Source: Nageia nagi
Taxonomy: Eukaryota > Pinophyta
Assembly: GCA_050084985.1 (NCBI GenBank)
Contig: JBITNC010000002.1
Coordinates: 17,608,001 to 17,672,000, forward strand
DNA length: 64,000 nucleotides
Direction: 5' to 3'
A model generated the notes under the pieces. That model ran no database searches. It saw nothing but the letters and a program-made list of their open reading frames with translations, and was not told the origin of the DNA. The stretch's first letter is position 1, and each line of letters opens with the position of its first letter. A program made the translations under genes and the position numbers. This document shows, piece by piece, positions 47,376 to 59,265 of this stretch.

Positions 47376-48531
47376 TTTCTACAAAAGAAGGTGAAAGTGT
47401 TAACCAATGTGAGCATGTTAAATTTGAGAACCAAACATTAATCAACTATACATGTTGAATTTTTTCAATCATTAATTAATCATACATATTGAATTAATCA
47501 ACCATACGTATCGAATTCATCAAAGGTAAAAAGGCATGCTTAAATTGTTAACTAATTTCTAATCTGCAAAAAATGATTTCAATCATATATCCCATGCATC
47601 CAATATTTTATCATAACCAAGTAATATAGTTGTAGAGAAGGTGAAGTTGAGGCTTATTTTCTTGTTATAAATTAGGCCTTCACCTAGATGCTCACATATT
47701 AGAGCCCAAGTCCTACCAATTCTCAACCAGTTCACCTTGGTCAATAATATACTCTCATAAAGAGGAGTACTATCTATTTTTCAAGGTTGTGACGTATGTT
47801 GGATCGACCAAATTATTATCTTGATTAACTTTTCAAGTTATTCTCCTAGGTAATCGAGATAATCCTTGAATGGACATGTGGTATCACTATACACATGCAT
47901 TTGCACCTATATGGAGTTATGTCCAAACCAACAGAGGACTTAGGAGCAATTAAGAAGTATGAACTTTTCACCACTTGGATGGATGGACTAAAAAGCTATA
48001 GTCTACCTTTTCCTCACCTCTTGCCTCCCCAAATAAGTCATTGTAGTATAAAACATGTGGATGTGTTCATTTTAAGGAGTGCACTTTCAATGTTTATAAT
48101 TTTTGCAAAACATAAAGTAAAAGTACATAAAGTGCAATGCTTAACATTATACATCATCAAAAATTGAAATATAATATCCCACATCATCTAAAAAATAAGA
48201 GTGTCCAATAGGTTTTATCACAACCCCAAGAGGACTTCTTTACAAAAATTACATGAATTTATTTTTTTAAGTAACAAAAAATAAGTTCTCTCCCTTTTTA
48301 CTTAAAACCTTGAACTTAGCAACAAATATTCCATGCTAAGAATACACTTAGCAAGATTTCCCCCTTTTTAATTTTACCTTTGTTAAACAAAATCTTGCTT
48401 AAAAGCACTTAGAATTCCCCCTTTTATAATAATAGCTCAAATATTAATACCTTGTTTCAAGGTCTTCCCCTTTAATTTTTGAGAAAAAAAATTACTTAAA
48501 TTCCACGTTAGAAAACAAATACCTTTTAGAC

Positions 48532-48546
48532 AAATTCACCTCTTTA
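48532..48546. other. SINE target-site duplication, left copy
   Basis: AAATTCACCTCTTTA, repeated without mismatch at 48704-48718. Confidence 0.93.
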
Positions 48547-48703
48547 TCCAGCAAGTGTAGGGGAGTTGGTGAGAGGGGTAGTTGAAATCTCTCGAGTTGT
48601 TCACGGGAGACCCCATGTTCAAATCTCACCCCCTCACTTGCAAGTGGATATGACTAATGTAATAAATGGCGGGTGTTAATTCCCTACAAACCTTCATTCA
48701 AAA
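48547..48703 (+). mobile_element. tRNA-derived SINE
   Basis: A 157-bp insert lies between perfect 15-bp target duplications AAATTCACCTCTTTA (48532-48546 and 48704-48718). Its 5' half carries pol III promoter-like boxes: A-box-like GAGTTGGTGAGAGGGG (48563-48578) and B-box-like TGTTCAAATCTC (48616-48627), about 38 bp apart, as in tRNA-derived SINEs. The 3' end is a short A-rich tail after CCTACAAACCTTCATTC, wording reminiscent of plant Au-type SINE tails. It is non-coding and depends on LINE machinery in trans. It inserted into the leader of C2. Confidence 0.9.
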
Positions 48704-49229
48704 AAATTCACCTCTTTAAAAAATTAACTCCCCCTAAAAAATTGATTAAATTCCCCAATTAAACTTCCTTTTAAACAAGCTTAATATTTCCTTTGATTGT
48801 TAAAAATTAACCCCTTTTAAAAAAATAACTCACATCATTTTTAAATAACTCTTCCAAAAAATAACTCTCCACTTTTCTTTTCTTTTTTTAAAAGATACCT
48901 CCCCAAAAAAATAATATAAAAAAAACTTTCCACTTTTAAAATATTATAAGTTTGTAATAAAAAAAAATTCAAAGAGGCATAGATAAGTCTTTTTCCACAA
49001 AACTTTTTAAGTGTGCAATAAATGTATTGTTAAACGAAACCTTCTCCATTTGCTCATATATCACATCTATTTTCAAAAAGGGGCAAAAATGCTTTCATCA
49101 AAAAGGAATTGTCCTCAAAAATTGCACTACCTTGAAACTTGCAAAAATACTTGTAATAAATTATACATCAAAAATAAAATACTTATATATACAATTGGAT
49201 ACTGTAAATAAAAATTTGTTATAAAAAAT

Positions 49230-49790
49230 GATGTTTGCATGGTGGGTGGAATGCACCAGGAAGGAGGTGCAATATGGGACTCACGGTTGGGGTGTGTGGG
49301 TGAGCAACTAGTGGGAGGGGAGGGGGTCGCATGGCGGTAAAGTAGGCAGGCGGGGGTGGGGGGTTAATGGGGGGTGGGGTAGCAGAGATACGAGGCAATT
49401 AGGGGTGCATAATAGGTGGCACATCAAGGAGTGGTTGATAGGGTCTTTTTCTTATGTGTGTGTGTATGTGTTTAATTTAAAACTAATAACAACAAAACAT
49501 TAGTGTAGGGAGGGCACTAGGAGGGGATCGAGTTGCACTTCGCTAGGGTGGGATTATAGTGTTACATGGCTAGGGAGAGGTGCCCCAAGGGAGCTGTATG
49601 GAGTGCGAATAGGCCACGAGGGTCATAATGATTTTTTAAACCTAAACTAAATGTTTTTTATTTACAAGGGGGCCTAGCCGAGAGCTGAGAGTGGTGGGGG
49701 CCACGAATAGCGGGTAGAACATAAGGGGCTTAGGGGCTGACAAGGAAGGGGCCACAGGACTAGGATACGGGCGTGGCCCCTTTTTTATGA
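49230..49790. other. G-rich island in the C2 leader
   Basis: Within otherwise AT-rich leader DNA, the plus strand is strikingly rich in G runs (for example GGCGGGGGTGGGGGGTTAAT near 49350 and GGGAGGGGAGGGGG near 49314), so the element strand is C-rich. Two segments (49230-49440 and 49500-49790) are separated by an AT-rich part with a (TG)n run. No frame or known family was recognised. Confidence 0.6.
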
Positions 49791-50561
49791 ATTTTATTAT
49801 ATATAAAAAAAATTATTATATTTTTTTAAATATTTTCACCTACCCTTTAATGAATACCCATACCTTCTTTTAATTAATAGAGTACATACTAATTTTATTG
49901 TTTTAAGAAAATTAATAAAAAAAATATACAAGTTTATACCTCCTTTTCTTTTCTTGTAAAAGAATATACAAATGTATATATAAAATAAGCATACTTTTTC
50001 GTCAAAAATATACATATACTTAACTAACACACACACACACACACATATATATATGCTTTTAACATGTTATCATATGTTTTAGCATAATAAAAAAATATCA
50101 TTTTTTATTTTTGTATACAAATTTAAAAAATTGCAAGAAATAAATTTTATTACAATAATAATACCTTTTTAGTGTTGTAAAACAAAAAAAAAATTGCAAC
50201 TCTTTTAAACATTTCTATACAAAATATTAGTGTAAAATATTACAATTTTTTTATATTTCAAAAAATTGCACATTTAAACTATAACAAGCTTCATGAAAAA
50301 AAATACTACAACACATTATTGTTATATTTTAAGCAAATTTACTCAAAAAATTTGCAACTAACAAAATAATGTTAGTAAAAAAAATCGCATAGGAATAACA
50401 TGTAAGCAACAAAATTGAACTAACATGTAGTAAAAAATATGTTAGTATTTTGAAAATAATCTAAAATTAATAAAGGAGAGATATTATACCTTAGAATTGA
50501 TTTTACCTCACCAATGAAGTAGGAATGACCTTCAAGATGTTGAAGAGGAGCCTTCAAGGAT

Positions 50562-50574
50562 GGCTCTGATACCA
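50562..50574 (-). promoter_or_regulatory. Primer binding site of C2 (initiator-Met tRNA)
   Basis: On the minus strand TGGTATCAGAGCC, a perfect match to the complement of the initiator-Met tRNA 3' end, 2 bp inside the LTR. Confidence 0.95.
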
Positions 50575-50576
50575 CT

Positions 50577-51132
50577 TGAAAGAACTAAGCCTATATGACT
50601 AGAATCCTCTTCTACCAAGATCTCATAAAAGCTCTCTAAAACATAATCACAATAGCATAAATACAGTTGTCAATCTCACAAACTTGACACCAATATAAAG
50701 TGGTTCCTCCAACCATGAGAGTACATCCACTAATCTAAGATTTTCTTCTTCTCAAATATCACCCTCTTACAATTCTTCTTCACTTCTTCTAACAATCCTA
50801 GAACACGACTTTTCTACAAATTTGAGTGAGTAATCTCAAAGAGAGGGCCCTCTATTTATATGCCAAAATCCTTCATTGGATCACTCTTTTAACCATTGTA
50901 CAAAATCATGACATGCATCACCCTTTTACCCAAGGGCATGCTAATGAAGTGGAGTATAAGACAAGTTACATTATTTTATTCACAAATACTTAAAAAGTAT
51001 CTAAGAATACTTTTAAGTATTAATGAATTTACATTACCATATTCACTAAATACTTAATGTATCTAGGACACCTTTAAGTATTAAGTGAATTATATAAAGA
51101 GATGTTACAATTATGCATTATACATTCCAACA
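50577..51132 (-). repeat. 5' LTR of C2
   Basis: A 556-bp LTR that begins TGTTGGAATGTATAATGCAT (rc at 51132) and ends TTCTTTCA beside the primer site. It carries TATAAATA (rc at 50853-50860) and, unlike the other copies, two successive palindromes (50978-51028 and 51041-51090). Confidence 0.9.
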
Positions 51133-51695
51133 AAAATTGTCCAGAGACATACTCACCTTACGAATCTCAAGCTTCCTTTATTTCAGCCTCCCCATCAAAT
51201 TGTGATTCATCTGACTCATATGACGATGAAGACTATGGTAGCAACAACTCGCAGGTGGTGAATCGAGCCCTTGATGAAAACTTTTGTCATAGTGTGGATT
51301 AGTTAGAACGGTCCTGACCCATCGAGTTGACCTTTAGTAGACACAAAAGTTGCCTCCCTAGAACCCTTGATAATGGATTACCTAAATCTACACCAAATGG
51401 GGATTCGCTTCAAATTATGCCAATCAAGAGGCCTAATGAATTGCATAAGATGTCCATAAGAAGAAATGAGGAAACAAAAAAAGATGTGTCTAAGATGAGC
51501 TCTTCTAGGTCGACCATGAAAGATGCAAATATACCTTCTACAAGTCCTCTTCCAAGGGAGAATTTCCACAACAACCCAAATGTAAATTACAAAATTATAT
51601 CTAAAGACTTTAGGGATGGAAAGCATAGCTATTATCTACGAAATCTAAAATGTAAGAATAAGTTTGCAAATCTAGAAAAAGTTTCAAACAGATGA
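51133..51695 (+). pseudogene. Unidentified broken reading frame beside C2
   Basis: Immediately right of the C2 LTR, one plus-strand frame runs for about 185 codons with two in-frame stops (TAG at 51300, TGA at 51315). The translation is not low-complexity: it is rich in Ser, Asp, Asn and Lys, with an acidic patch (SSDSYDDEDYGSNN, about 51210) and a basic C-terminal part (YLRNLKCKNKFANLEK). The LTR seems to cut off its start. I cannot name a family. It may be a fragment of a host gene or of an unrelated mobile element. Confidence 0.4.
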
Positions 51696-51699
51696 CCGT

Positions 51700-54110
51700 A
51701 ACACCTCTCTTGGGATGGATTAGTTGTTCGTCCCTACCATATATTTGTGATTGTAGCTAGAAATAGTGTTACCAACTCTTGGTAACCATTAATAAAATAA
51801 GAATTGCCTTGAGATGTAAATAACCTATAATCAAAATATCTAAATATGTTCATACAGGTTTTGGAGCCTTGTGATAAAAATTTGTTCTTGGTTTTTTTGG
51901 TTAATAAATTTACCCTTTTGACCAAAAATAAATAAAAGAAAATTTTTAAATATTTAAAACCAAAAAAATATTTAAATTTAAAGATTTACCAAATAATAAA
52001 ATGTGGTTGGTGGCAAAATTGGTGGTCTAGGATTTTTACCAAAGGTGGACGATGATGTGAGCACTAAGTTGGAGGACAAGGTGCAGGTCATGATCCACGT
52101 TAGGTAGAAGTTGAGTACAACCGAGTAGTCTGATTTGAAACGCATGAAGTCTGAAGCGAACAGTGAAGTTTGACGGATGCTCGTGATTTTATGATTGAAC
52201 GGGACAATTTGTGATAAATTCATGCTACCAAGGGCATGGCTTTCCTTGACCATTTCACCATTTGCAACAGACCGCAGCATTGTTTCAACCAAATCAATTC
52301 ACCTTTCCAAGAGTTCTCAAAGAAAGCACCAGGCTTCACAAACCCCACGAGCAACAACACTACAATGCGTTGATTCTTAAACCAGTAGAGCGCAGTTCCA
52401 AAATAATGCCACCAAACACCACAAACGGAATACAACAGGTGCAGGCAAGTCTGAAAGGAACACACCACTACCACTAGAATGAAGAGAGAGAGAAGCTCAC
52501 AACAGAGCCTTTAAACTTCAGGCTGCAGTCTAGGCTAAATAAGTCACCAACAGTCCACAAACATGTTCAGCAAAGCCGCACAATCACAATAGATAACAAG
52601 ATTACACAACCAATTAGTAAAATGCAGCTATCACAATAATCTTCCACCTCCGTCCAAGAAGCAACACAAAGATTCTAATGATATTTCTTCACAATGAAAC
52701 AACTGACTCTATGGCATGGGAAGTGATTAAATATGCAAATTTGGATTGATATAACATTGCTATCAGAACACTAGCTAATAAAAACAATCCAACAGCATTT
52801 GTACCACCATCGAAAGCACATGTAGCAAGAGGAACAACAACAGTTTCACCCTTGAAGAAGAAAAAAATAATGAAGAATCCAATAAAAACTCAAAACTTCA
52901 TAAATGAACTATGAAAGATATTTGAGCATGATATCCTCTAAAAACTTGATTGTACAAATTTAATGTAAATGGGTATCCAAAACTTTATCTCCCTAAAGAC
53001 TTTACAACTTCATCTTCCTATTACCTTTGGAATTCCTACCACACACAAATCCAAAAATAGGTAAATATTAAATACTTTTATCACACACATCTAAAACTAA
53101 TAATATAAATATCAATCTTAATCTCTAAGGATTAGGTTTCCAACATTCATCACAAATGCCTACATCTCAAACAGGTATCCTTCCAAGATGGAATTTGAAT
53201 CTATTGATAAAGTTCTTGTAACTTTTTTTGCAACAATTTGCAAAAAACCTAGTTTGCAAGATCACTGTTTTTTTACAATGCCTCCAAGCAAGATCCTTCC
53301 TTCCTAGTGTACTTGAATGGCCACTAAAGATGCCATCTACAAAATGCAAAATAAATAAAAAATGGAAAACCACAACCCTTATTTTTTAACAAAATTACAA
53401 AATATAAAAAAACAAAGAATACCCATTTGACATGGGCATTAATATAAACTAACAAAGAAAATAAACAATTTGCAAAATGAAAATAAAACATTTGTGTATG
53501 AATTGCTAAATCTTGTGAAAAAATCTTTGATGAAAAGATTGAAATTCCCAAAGCAGCTCTTCAAATCAAAATGGTGAACTTTCAAATCCTTCACAAAAAC
53601 CCTTCTAAGCAGAAAACTAAGCAAAGATAATGAAATGAGAAGAATGAGACACCAATCGGCAATTTTGTTAGTTTTACTGTGTTTTATTTTAACATTTCCA
53701 GCTCTAATTTTCAAGTTCCCATGTACTTACTAACCAAGAACCCATAAGTAACCGCAAATTTCCTAACAAGTAACTTGCCGACGAGTTTTCCTTCCACACT
53801 TACTTTAAACCTATTGGTTTGTAGGATCTATCAAGACTTTTTAAATATCACCAATGTAAAAGATGAGAGTTGAACTTGAAATCTTCAATGTGGGTGCCTT
53901 TACACCTCATTTATCTCTAAACTTCGGTAACAAGATATGATTCATTCAAGTTGTTAGATTGATGCGTGTATCATCGCATGTCATATTTCCTTTATTCACA
54001 TATATGTAACTTTATTTCAAAACTTAAAGCCGCAATCAAATTTACAACATTGAATACAATTCTACATTTTATCCCTACATCAATGCATAATCTTCTCACT
54101 GTTCAGATGA
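51700..54110. other. Unassigned stretch, no gene recognised
   Basis: Base composition is more balanced around 52000-52600 than in neighbouring DNA, and overlapping frames occur on both strands there (51978-52292, 52220-52474 and opposites). None has a recognisable domain, and frames on both strands argue for chance. No LTR or primer site was seen. Confidence 0.35.
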
Positions 54111-54112
54111 AT

Positions 54113-55190
54113 TACTACAACAATGTACTACCTACAACAGAAGCCATGTTGCTTTGCTATTAACAAAGTCAAATATTTTAAAATAAAGAAAACCTGAACA
54201 GAGGAACATTTGAAGTGAAATAAGTATATGATAGTATATATCACGAATATAAAGTGAAAAAAATCAGGACAAAAGAAAGCATTCATTTGAAAGCTCTATG
54301 TATACAAACATCCAGTTTAAAAAAATTAATTTAACACAAGATACTCAAATAAATCCAAAATTATTAAAATGTAAAATGTACTTAATTAAGATTTCAAATA
54401 GAACATAATATTGCTAACAAGCAGTTGGTCAGCATCCATCCATGTTAGGAGAGTTGGGAAAGTAACAGAAATGCTTCATGAAAAACTCGTGTGTGAATCT
54501 CCCTGCCCCTACATTGTAGAACATGTAAAAAGAGTTTTAAATCCCTTTTTTGAAATTAAAAAAAAAAAAAAAAAACAATATGCAAAAAAGAAAAAAACAG
54601 ACTAGAGTAATAACATTACTTGGTACAGAAACCTTATTGTTTTTCTATTATAACAATAGTATTGATAACTTTCAAATAAAGAAAACTTAACTAAAATTAA
54701 TGAAACCTTCAAGCAAACTGAGAAAATGATAGTGCATATCATCAATAGCGAGAATTGTTGAGGCGAAGTATACCATTCATTTCAAAGTTCTATGCATACA
54801 AACACTCAGTTTAAAAATTTATCAAGGGATACTTAACAACAAATTAAAAATCACTAAAATGTAAAATGGTCTATTATTAATATTTAAAATACATGAGACA
54901 CATATCACTGCCACTACACAGGAGGACAACATTGGTGTAGAAGCCATGTTGCTTTGCTATTAACAATAGAGTCAATACTTGCAAATAAAGAAAAACTAAC
55001 CAGAGAACTAATGAATCCTTGAAATAAAAGGAGAAAATGACAGAATACAAAAGATAGTATTCATTTGAATGTTTTATGTACACACCTACTTAAGTTCAAA
55101 ATTTAACAGGGATACTTTTAACAAAATAAAAATCACTCAAAATGTGAAATGGTCTATTAAGGTTTAAAATAAACGAGAAACATATTATCA
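54113..55190. repeat. Three diverged tandem copies of a ~300-bp repeat
   Basis: Copies at about 54113-54400, 54600-54890 and 54900-55190 share the order GAAGCCATGTTGCTTTGCTA (first and third), AAATAAAGAAAA, 'cattcatttgaaagctctatgtatacaaaca'-like wording, and AAAATGTAAAATGGTCTATT-like ends. Substitutions and small indels are frequent. They lie downstream of the ADNT1 stop codon. Confidence 0.7.
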
Positions 55191-55612
55191 ATACTACAAA
55201 AAGAAAATTTGAAAGCAATCAAGAGATGTCCCAAAACATGCTAAACTTCCAACTATAATACGCTTTTATTCAACGAGGATTTTGCAGGTCTGACTAACTT
55301 CAGTACAAAAGCCAAAATAAGCATGTAGCCTACAACGCATATTCAAGCCCCGCCTGATCCTCATCATATATTACAAGTAGCATATTATATGCTTATTTCA
55401 CCCTAAAGAACTTGCCACAAACTTGTTTCTTTTCAATAATTTTGAACTACCGCTGCTGGAATCAAAGAGTGTGATATGTGTTCATCAACCAAGATCAACC
55501 GCCATAATGGAATTCTCCGACTTTTATGCCAAAATTATATACTGAACTATAAGTTCAATTGTTGTGAAAATCAAAGATTCCACCATTAAATACTAATGGT
55601 TTAGGCATCTTC
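55191..55612 (-). other. Presumed 3' UTR and flank of ADNT1
   Basis: Directly downstream of the ADNT1 stop codon. No coding frame; the polyadenylation site cannot be fixed from sequence alone. Confidence 0.4.
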
Positions 55613-56167
55613 TTAATCTGAAATCTTGAATTCTACACCCATTAAATCCTTCATGATTTCATATGTAACAAAAGCAATTGCTATAGACGGCACAACCTGC
55701 ACAATTAACAAGAGCGTCTTATTACAATTTTCCCTGGTAGTCATCTTTACCAATTAGTAAGAAGTACACTAACAGATCATAAGAACATTATACAAGAAAA
55801 CTTTATTGTCATTCATCTTTACCTTTACTGAGTTTGGAACCAATCCCTTGTACAGTGCACGAAACCCCTCATTCCGAACTGTTTGCCTAAATGTATCAAC
55901 CATTCCAGCGTATTGAACAGGTGCTTTGCTTTTCCCATCTCCAGTTACAACAGAAGCAGCATCTTTCCAACCAACCATCTGCATTCTCCTGCGTATTACA
56001 TCCAAAGGGTAGGCCACAGTCTGGCCAACAGTTCCTGCAGCAGCTCCACATGCCAGTTTAGTTATCACAGTTAACTCAGAGCCCCCAGAAAACCCAAAGG
56101 ATTGGTTTTTAACTAAATAATCCTTGAGTGTCTCGTACACTGCAAAATTCAATCCAACATATGGAAT
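55613..56167 (-). CDS. ADNT1: Mitochondrial adenine nucleotide carrier, last two coding exons (partial)
   Basis: Two exons on the minus strand: 55823-56167 (115 codons) and 55613-55696 (27 codons plus stop TAA). They are joined across a 126-bp intron with GTAAAG donor and TGCAG acceptor, phase 0. The exon acceptor at 56168 (TATGCAG) leads to upstream exons outside the window. The sequence contains 'PYVGLNFAVYETLKDYL', the mitochondrial-carrier signature PLDVIRRRMQM (P-x-D-x-x-R) and 'GFRALYKGLVPNSVKV', then 'VPSIAIAFVTYEIMKDLMG' and the end EFKISD. This closely resembles the C-terminal 40% of plant ADNT1, an inner-membrane carrier exchanging AMP/ADP with ATP. The reading frame is intact over all visible codons. 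Confidence 0.92.
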
Positions 56168-56560
56168 CTGCATAGAAAATAAATTATGAGAGATCAGGTC
56201 CATGACCCATGAATGTTAATAAACAACATAGAAAAATGCCCAGATGACAACGTGATGTCTATACTTCAAAAACAATAGCAAACATTTTCTAGCCATCACC
56301 ATGCCTTGAATCTCCAAGCAATCAACTAGGACTTCACAAATATCAAAGTGAAAATTCATTATCAAATTAAGTGAGAATATGTCCCATCTACAGGAATGGA
56401 CAGGAAGGAAAGAGCACCTATAGACTGTAATATTCATGTTACAAATCAATAAGATTAATACTTAAAATTGAAGCAAATGAAGAATCCTGATGGCTTAAGA
56501 AATTCAACCCAGGACCTCCCATCTCAGTTAAGTTCTCTGTCAAACTGGGTTCAAGTCTGT

Positions 56561-57698
56561 TGTGATGTCCTTAATTTTGAGTCTCATTCATGTAATGCAT
56601 TTCAATGTTGTAATTTTGTCACATGGAGGAGGATGCACTTTTTCTGGTATAGCTAGGTATGTTTTGAGTATTTAGATGTGTCTCTAAATATTAGCAAGGC
56701 CTTTAGGTGTGTTTTGTATGGTCAGATGTGATTTGGAAATAAAGATAAGTCATTATTTGATATCTTTTGCTGTTGGAACTGTTTTTGGTGTGTTTGTGAT
56801 CCCAGGGCAAAATTGTAACTCCCCAAGAGGAGTGTTGGGATCCTAGGTTCAAAACAACACTCCCAAAGTGGTGCACCCAAGGGAAAGCATGCCAATGCAT
56901 GTAATAAATGTTTCCAGCCTGTTTTTGAGTATCCCTAGGCCAAGCTGGCACTTCCAGGGAAGTGCGTTGGATTTAGGGGAGGAGATCTCACTCCCTAGGT
57001 GGAACGCTCACCTATATAGGTGAGATGTGCTTCATTTATGAAGGACTTTTAGATCTGATCATATTTTCTGGAGTTAACAGCTAAAAGGTTGTTACTATCC
57101 TTTTGTGAACATAGCCCTCCAGAAGTGGATCTGGAATCCCTAGAGGATGAAAACCCTCTAGAGGCTTGAGGAGTAAAACCTTGAGCTTTCTTTTTTGTGG
57201 TGGATCCAACCACGGTTCACAATCGTGCATCATTGTTGAGAAGAAGGGATTATCTGCATTCTGATATGAAGGTGGAGAGATTGTGGACAGACTGTTGCAT
57301 TCATATCTGAGGGTTTAATACCCCCATAGTGAGACCTCCAGCTTTGGAACAAGAGTTTCAGCATTCTGTCTTCCAAATCTATCCCAAAAACCAATCGCCC
57401 ATTTTTGGAGATCATTTTGTGCACAAAAAAATTCATATCTGGCCACTATAGCCAGACGTCCAGCCTCTAGGCCATTTGTTGTGCATTTTGGGAGAATTGT
57501 GTGGTATTTTGTGTTCAGATTTGTGTTGCCAATTGCAAATAAATAAAATTTCTATGTTGTGAACAGATCTGCCAATTTATGTAATTTCTAGGTTCATTTT
57601 TAGCAATAAATTTCAGATCTGTGGTCTAGGGCACAAATTTGACTAGATGTGAGTTTATTAGCATAATTTCTGGTTTTTTTCCAGTTTGATATGTTACA
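56561..57698 (+). repeat. Solo LTR of an unassigned LTR retrotransposon in the ADNT1 intron
   Basis: A 1138-bp segment starts TGTGATGTCC and ends GATATGTTACA, flanked by TCTGT (56556-56560) and TATGT (57699-57703), a 4-of-5 target duplication. It has a TATA-like core inside a short palindrome (CACCTATATAGGTG, 57010-57023) and a GGTGGATCCAACCACGGTTC segment near 57200. No primer site or coding frame is attached. TGTGATGTCC-type starts are common in Ty3-gypsy LTRs, but the family is not certain. Confidence 0.55.
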
Positions 57699-58079
57699 TA
57701 TGTTTCGATTCAACCAGTACAGATCGCAGAAATAACATGTGAATTTCACAATTCCACTAATCAGAAGTAATTAGTTATAGCAGATAACAATATTTGAGAC
57801 CAATTAACAATGGAACATCATGTGCAATTGTCAAATCCAGAAAGTAGTTGTCACTTTAAAATAGTAACCTCTCAAGTATGTGAAAATACTGAATGAGATA
57901 AAATGATGATATAGTGTCTATGGGTCTAGCCCATGCTCCTAATAATATGTAAATATGACTACTGCAACTAATCTCCATGACCTAAAACCGACTCTTTCAA
58001 TGATCTTATATTATTAAGGCTAACTATGTAAGGGTCACAACATACCTTTCCCAACATACCTTTCCCATCCAAAAACTGC

Positions 58080-59257
58080 CGCAAAAGCTTTCAACTAAGG
58101 AAAGTCCTTTAGTATAGTTTCTGGCTTCTAAGTAGCATCTTCAATTGGCAAGTCCTTCCATTTGATTACTAATTCCATGATTTTTTAATTTTGTAACTTC
58201 TTTGCACATTTCTCCGAAATAGCTTCCGATTCCATCACAACATTTCTTCCTTCATCGAGTTCTCATAGCTCTATTTGTTCTTGAATGTTTTTGCAAGTAC
58301 CTGTTTAAGACAAGAAAATGGAAGATGGGATAAATTCTTGAAGATGCCAGTAGTTCTAATTAATATGCCACCTATCCAATCCTCTTAATTACTTGTAAAG
58401 TTGGAGTCGAAGGAATACCATATCACCTTCCTGAAAACCTCTTACAGTTTTATGTTGGTCCACTTGTTTCATGCAATCTTGAGCTTGGTGAAGATTTTTC
58501 TTGAGTGAGGTCAGAATTTCTTGTCGATGTCGCCCACTTCATTGACTTTTCTTGATTCTAGTGTGTAGTCCAGCAGTGTACGGGGATTTTGCCCATAGAA
58601 TGCTTCATAGGAGAACATTTTAGTGGAGAATAGATATGATGTATTACCCTACCATTGGACTAAGGAAAGCCACTTGACCTATTGCATCAAATTATCTATA
58701 GTGAAACATCTCAAATATGTCTCCAAACATTTGTTTACTGTTTCTGTTTTGCCATCTGTTTGTGGATGGTAAGCAAAGCTCATATTTATCTTCATGCTAC
58801 CGAGTTGAAAACATTCCCTCCAAGAGTTGCTTGTGAATATTGAATCTCTACCATTCACAATGTGTTCCGACATATCATAGAGGTGACAAATATGGTCTAG
58901 AAATATTTTGGCCACTTCGCTTGCTGGGAAAGGATGTTGGAGACCAAGAAAATGCGCATATTTGAATAGCATATTCACCACCAGAAGTACTACTATTTTT
59001 CCATCTGCTTTGGGTAGTTTTTAATAAAATCCATTGAGATTTTTTACTGTTGTTTATTTGGATTCAGTAGGGTTTCCAATAATCCAAATAGTTTTACTGT
59101 TTCACCTTTATTTCTTTGACATATTTCACATTCCTCTAAAAATATCTTTAAGTATTGTTTAAATTCCTCCCAAAAAGATGATCGACTTAATTTGTGAAAG
59201 GTTTTAATGAATCCAAAGTGACATAGGGGATGCATGTAACTTATAGAGAATCAATTA
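58080..59257 (-). pseudogene. Chromovirus (Ty3-gypsy) integrase and chromodomain remnant G4
   Basis: On the minus strand the HHCC zinc region reads 'HFGFIKTFHKLSRSSFWEEFKQYL' to 'CEICQRNK' (59235-59100). It is followed by 'MDFIKNYPK' with the first catalytic Asp (59040), 'VNGRDSIFTS' with the second (58850), and 'YHPQTDGKTETVNKCLETYLR' with the catalytic Glu (58720-58770). Farther on, 'ELVIKWKDLPIEDAT' near 58150-58190 is a chromodomain, which places the element among chromoviruses. Frameshifts and stops are present. Reverse transcriptase is absent, and the upstream part is cut by a hAT element at 59266. Confidence 0.85.
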
Positions 59258-59265
59258 CTTGTATT

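Larger units (their letters stand above)
47376..50561 (-). other. Long leader of C2
   Basis: About 3 kb of non-coding DNA between primer site and gag, with many poly-A/T runs, a SINE insertion, a G-rich island (49230-49790) and a (CA)n/(TA)n microsatellite (50028-50054). The part at about 47650-48180 matches the C1 leader (36900-37480) in inverted orientation, as expected for elements on opposite strands. Confidence 0.7.
42820..51132 (-). mobile_element. Ty1-copia retrotransposon C2, 3' LTR missing
   Basis: In minus orientation the order is 5' LTR (50577-51132), primer site, leader of about 3 kb, gag, pol and 3' spacer. The spacer stops abruptly at 42820, where the 3' LTR of C1 ends. No polypurine tract or 3' LTR of C2 is found on the far side of C1. 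C2 carries a nested solo LTR (46723-47079) and a SINE (48547-48703). Its proteins are recognisably the same family as C1 but diverged. Stops and frameshifts throughout make it inactive. Confidence 0.88.

Noticed and set aside
50028-50054. (CA)n/(TA)n run as a possible regulatory element
   Set aside because: An ordinary microsatellite in a decayed retroelement leader.
52195-52480. Candidate host exon with balanced composition
   Set aside because: Comparable open frames exist on both strands, without splice-consistent continuation or a known domain.
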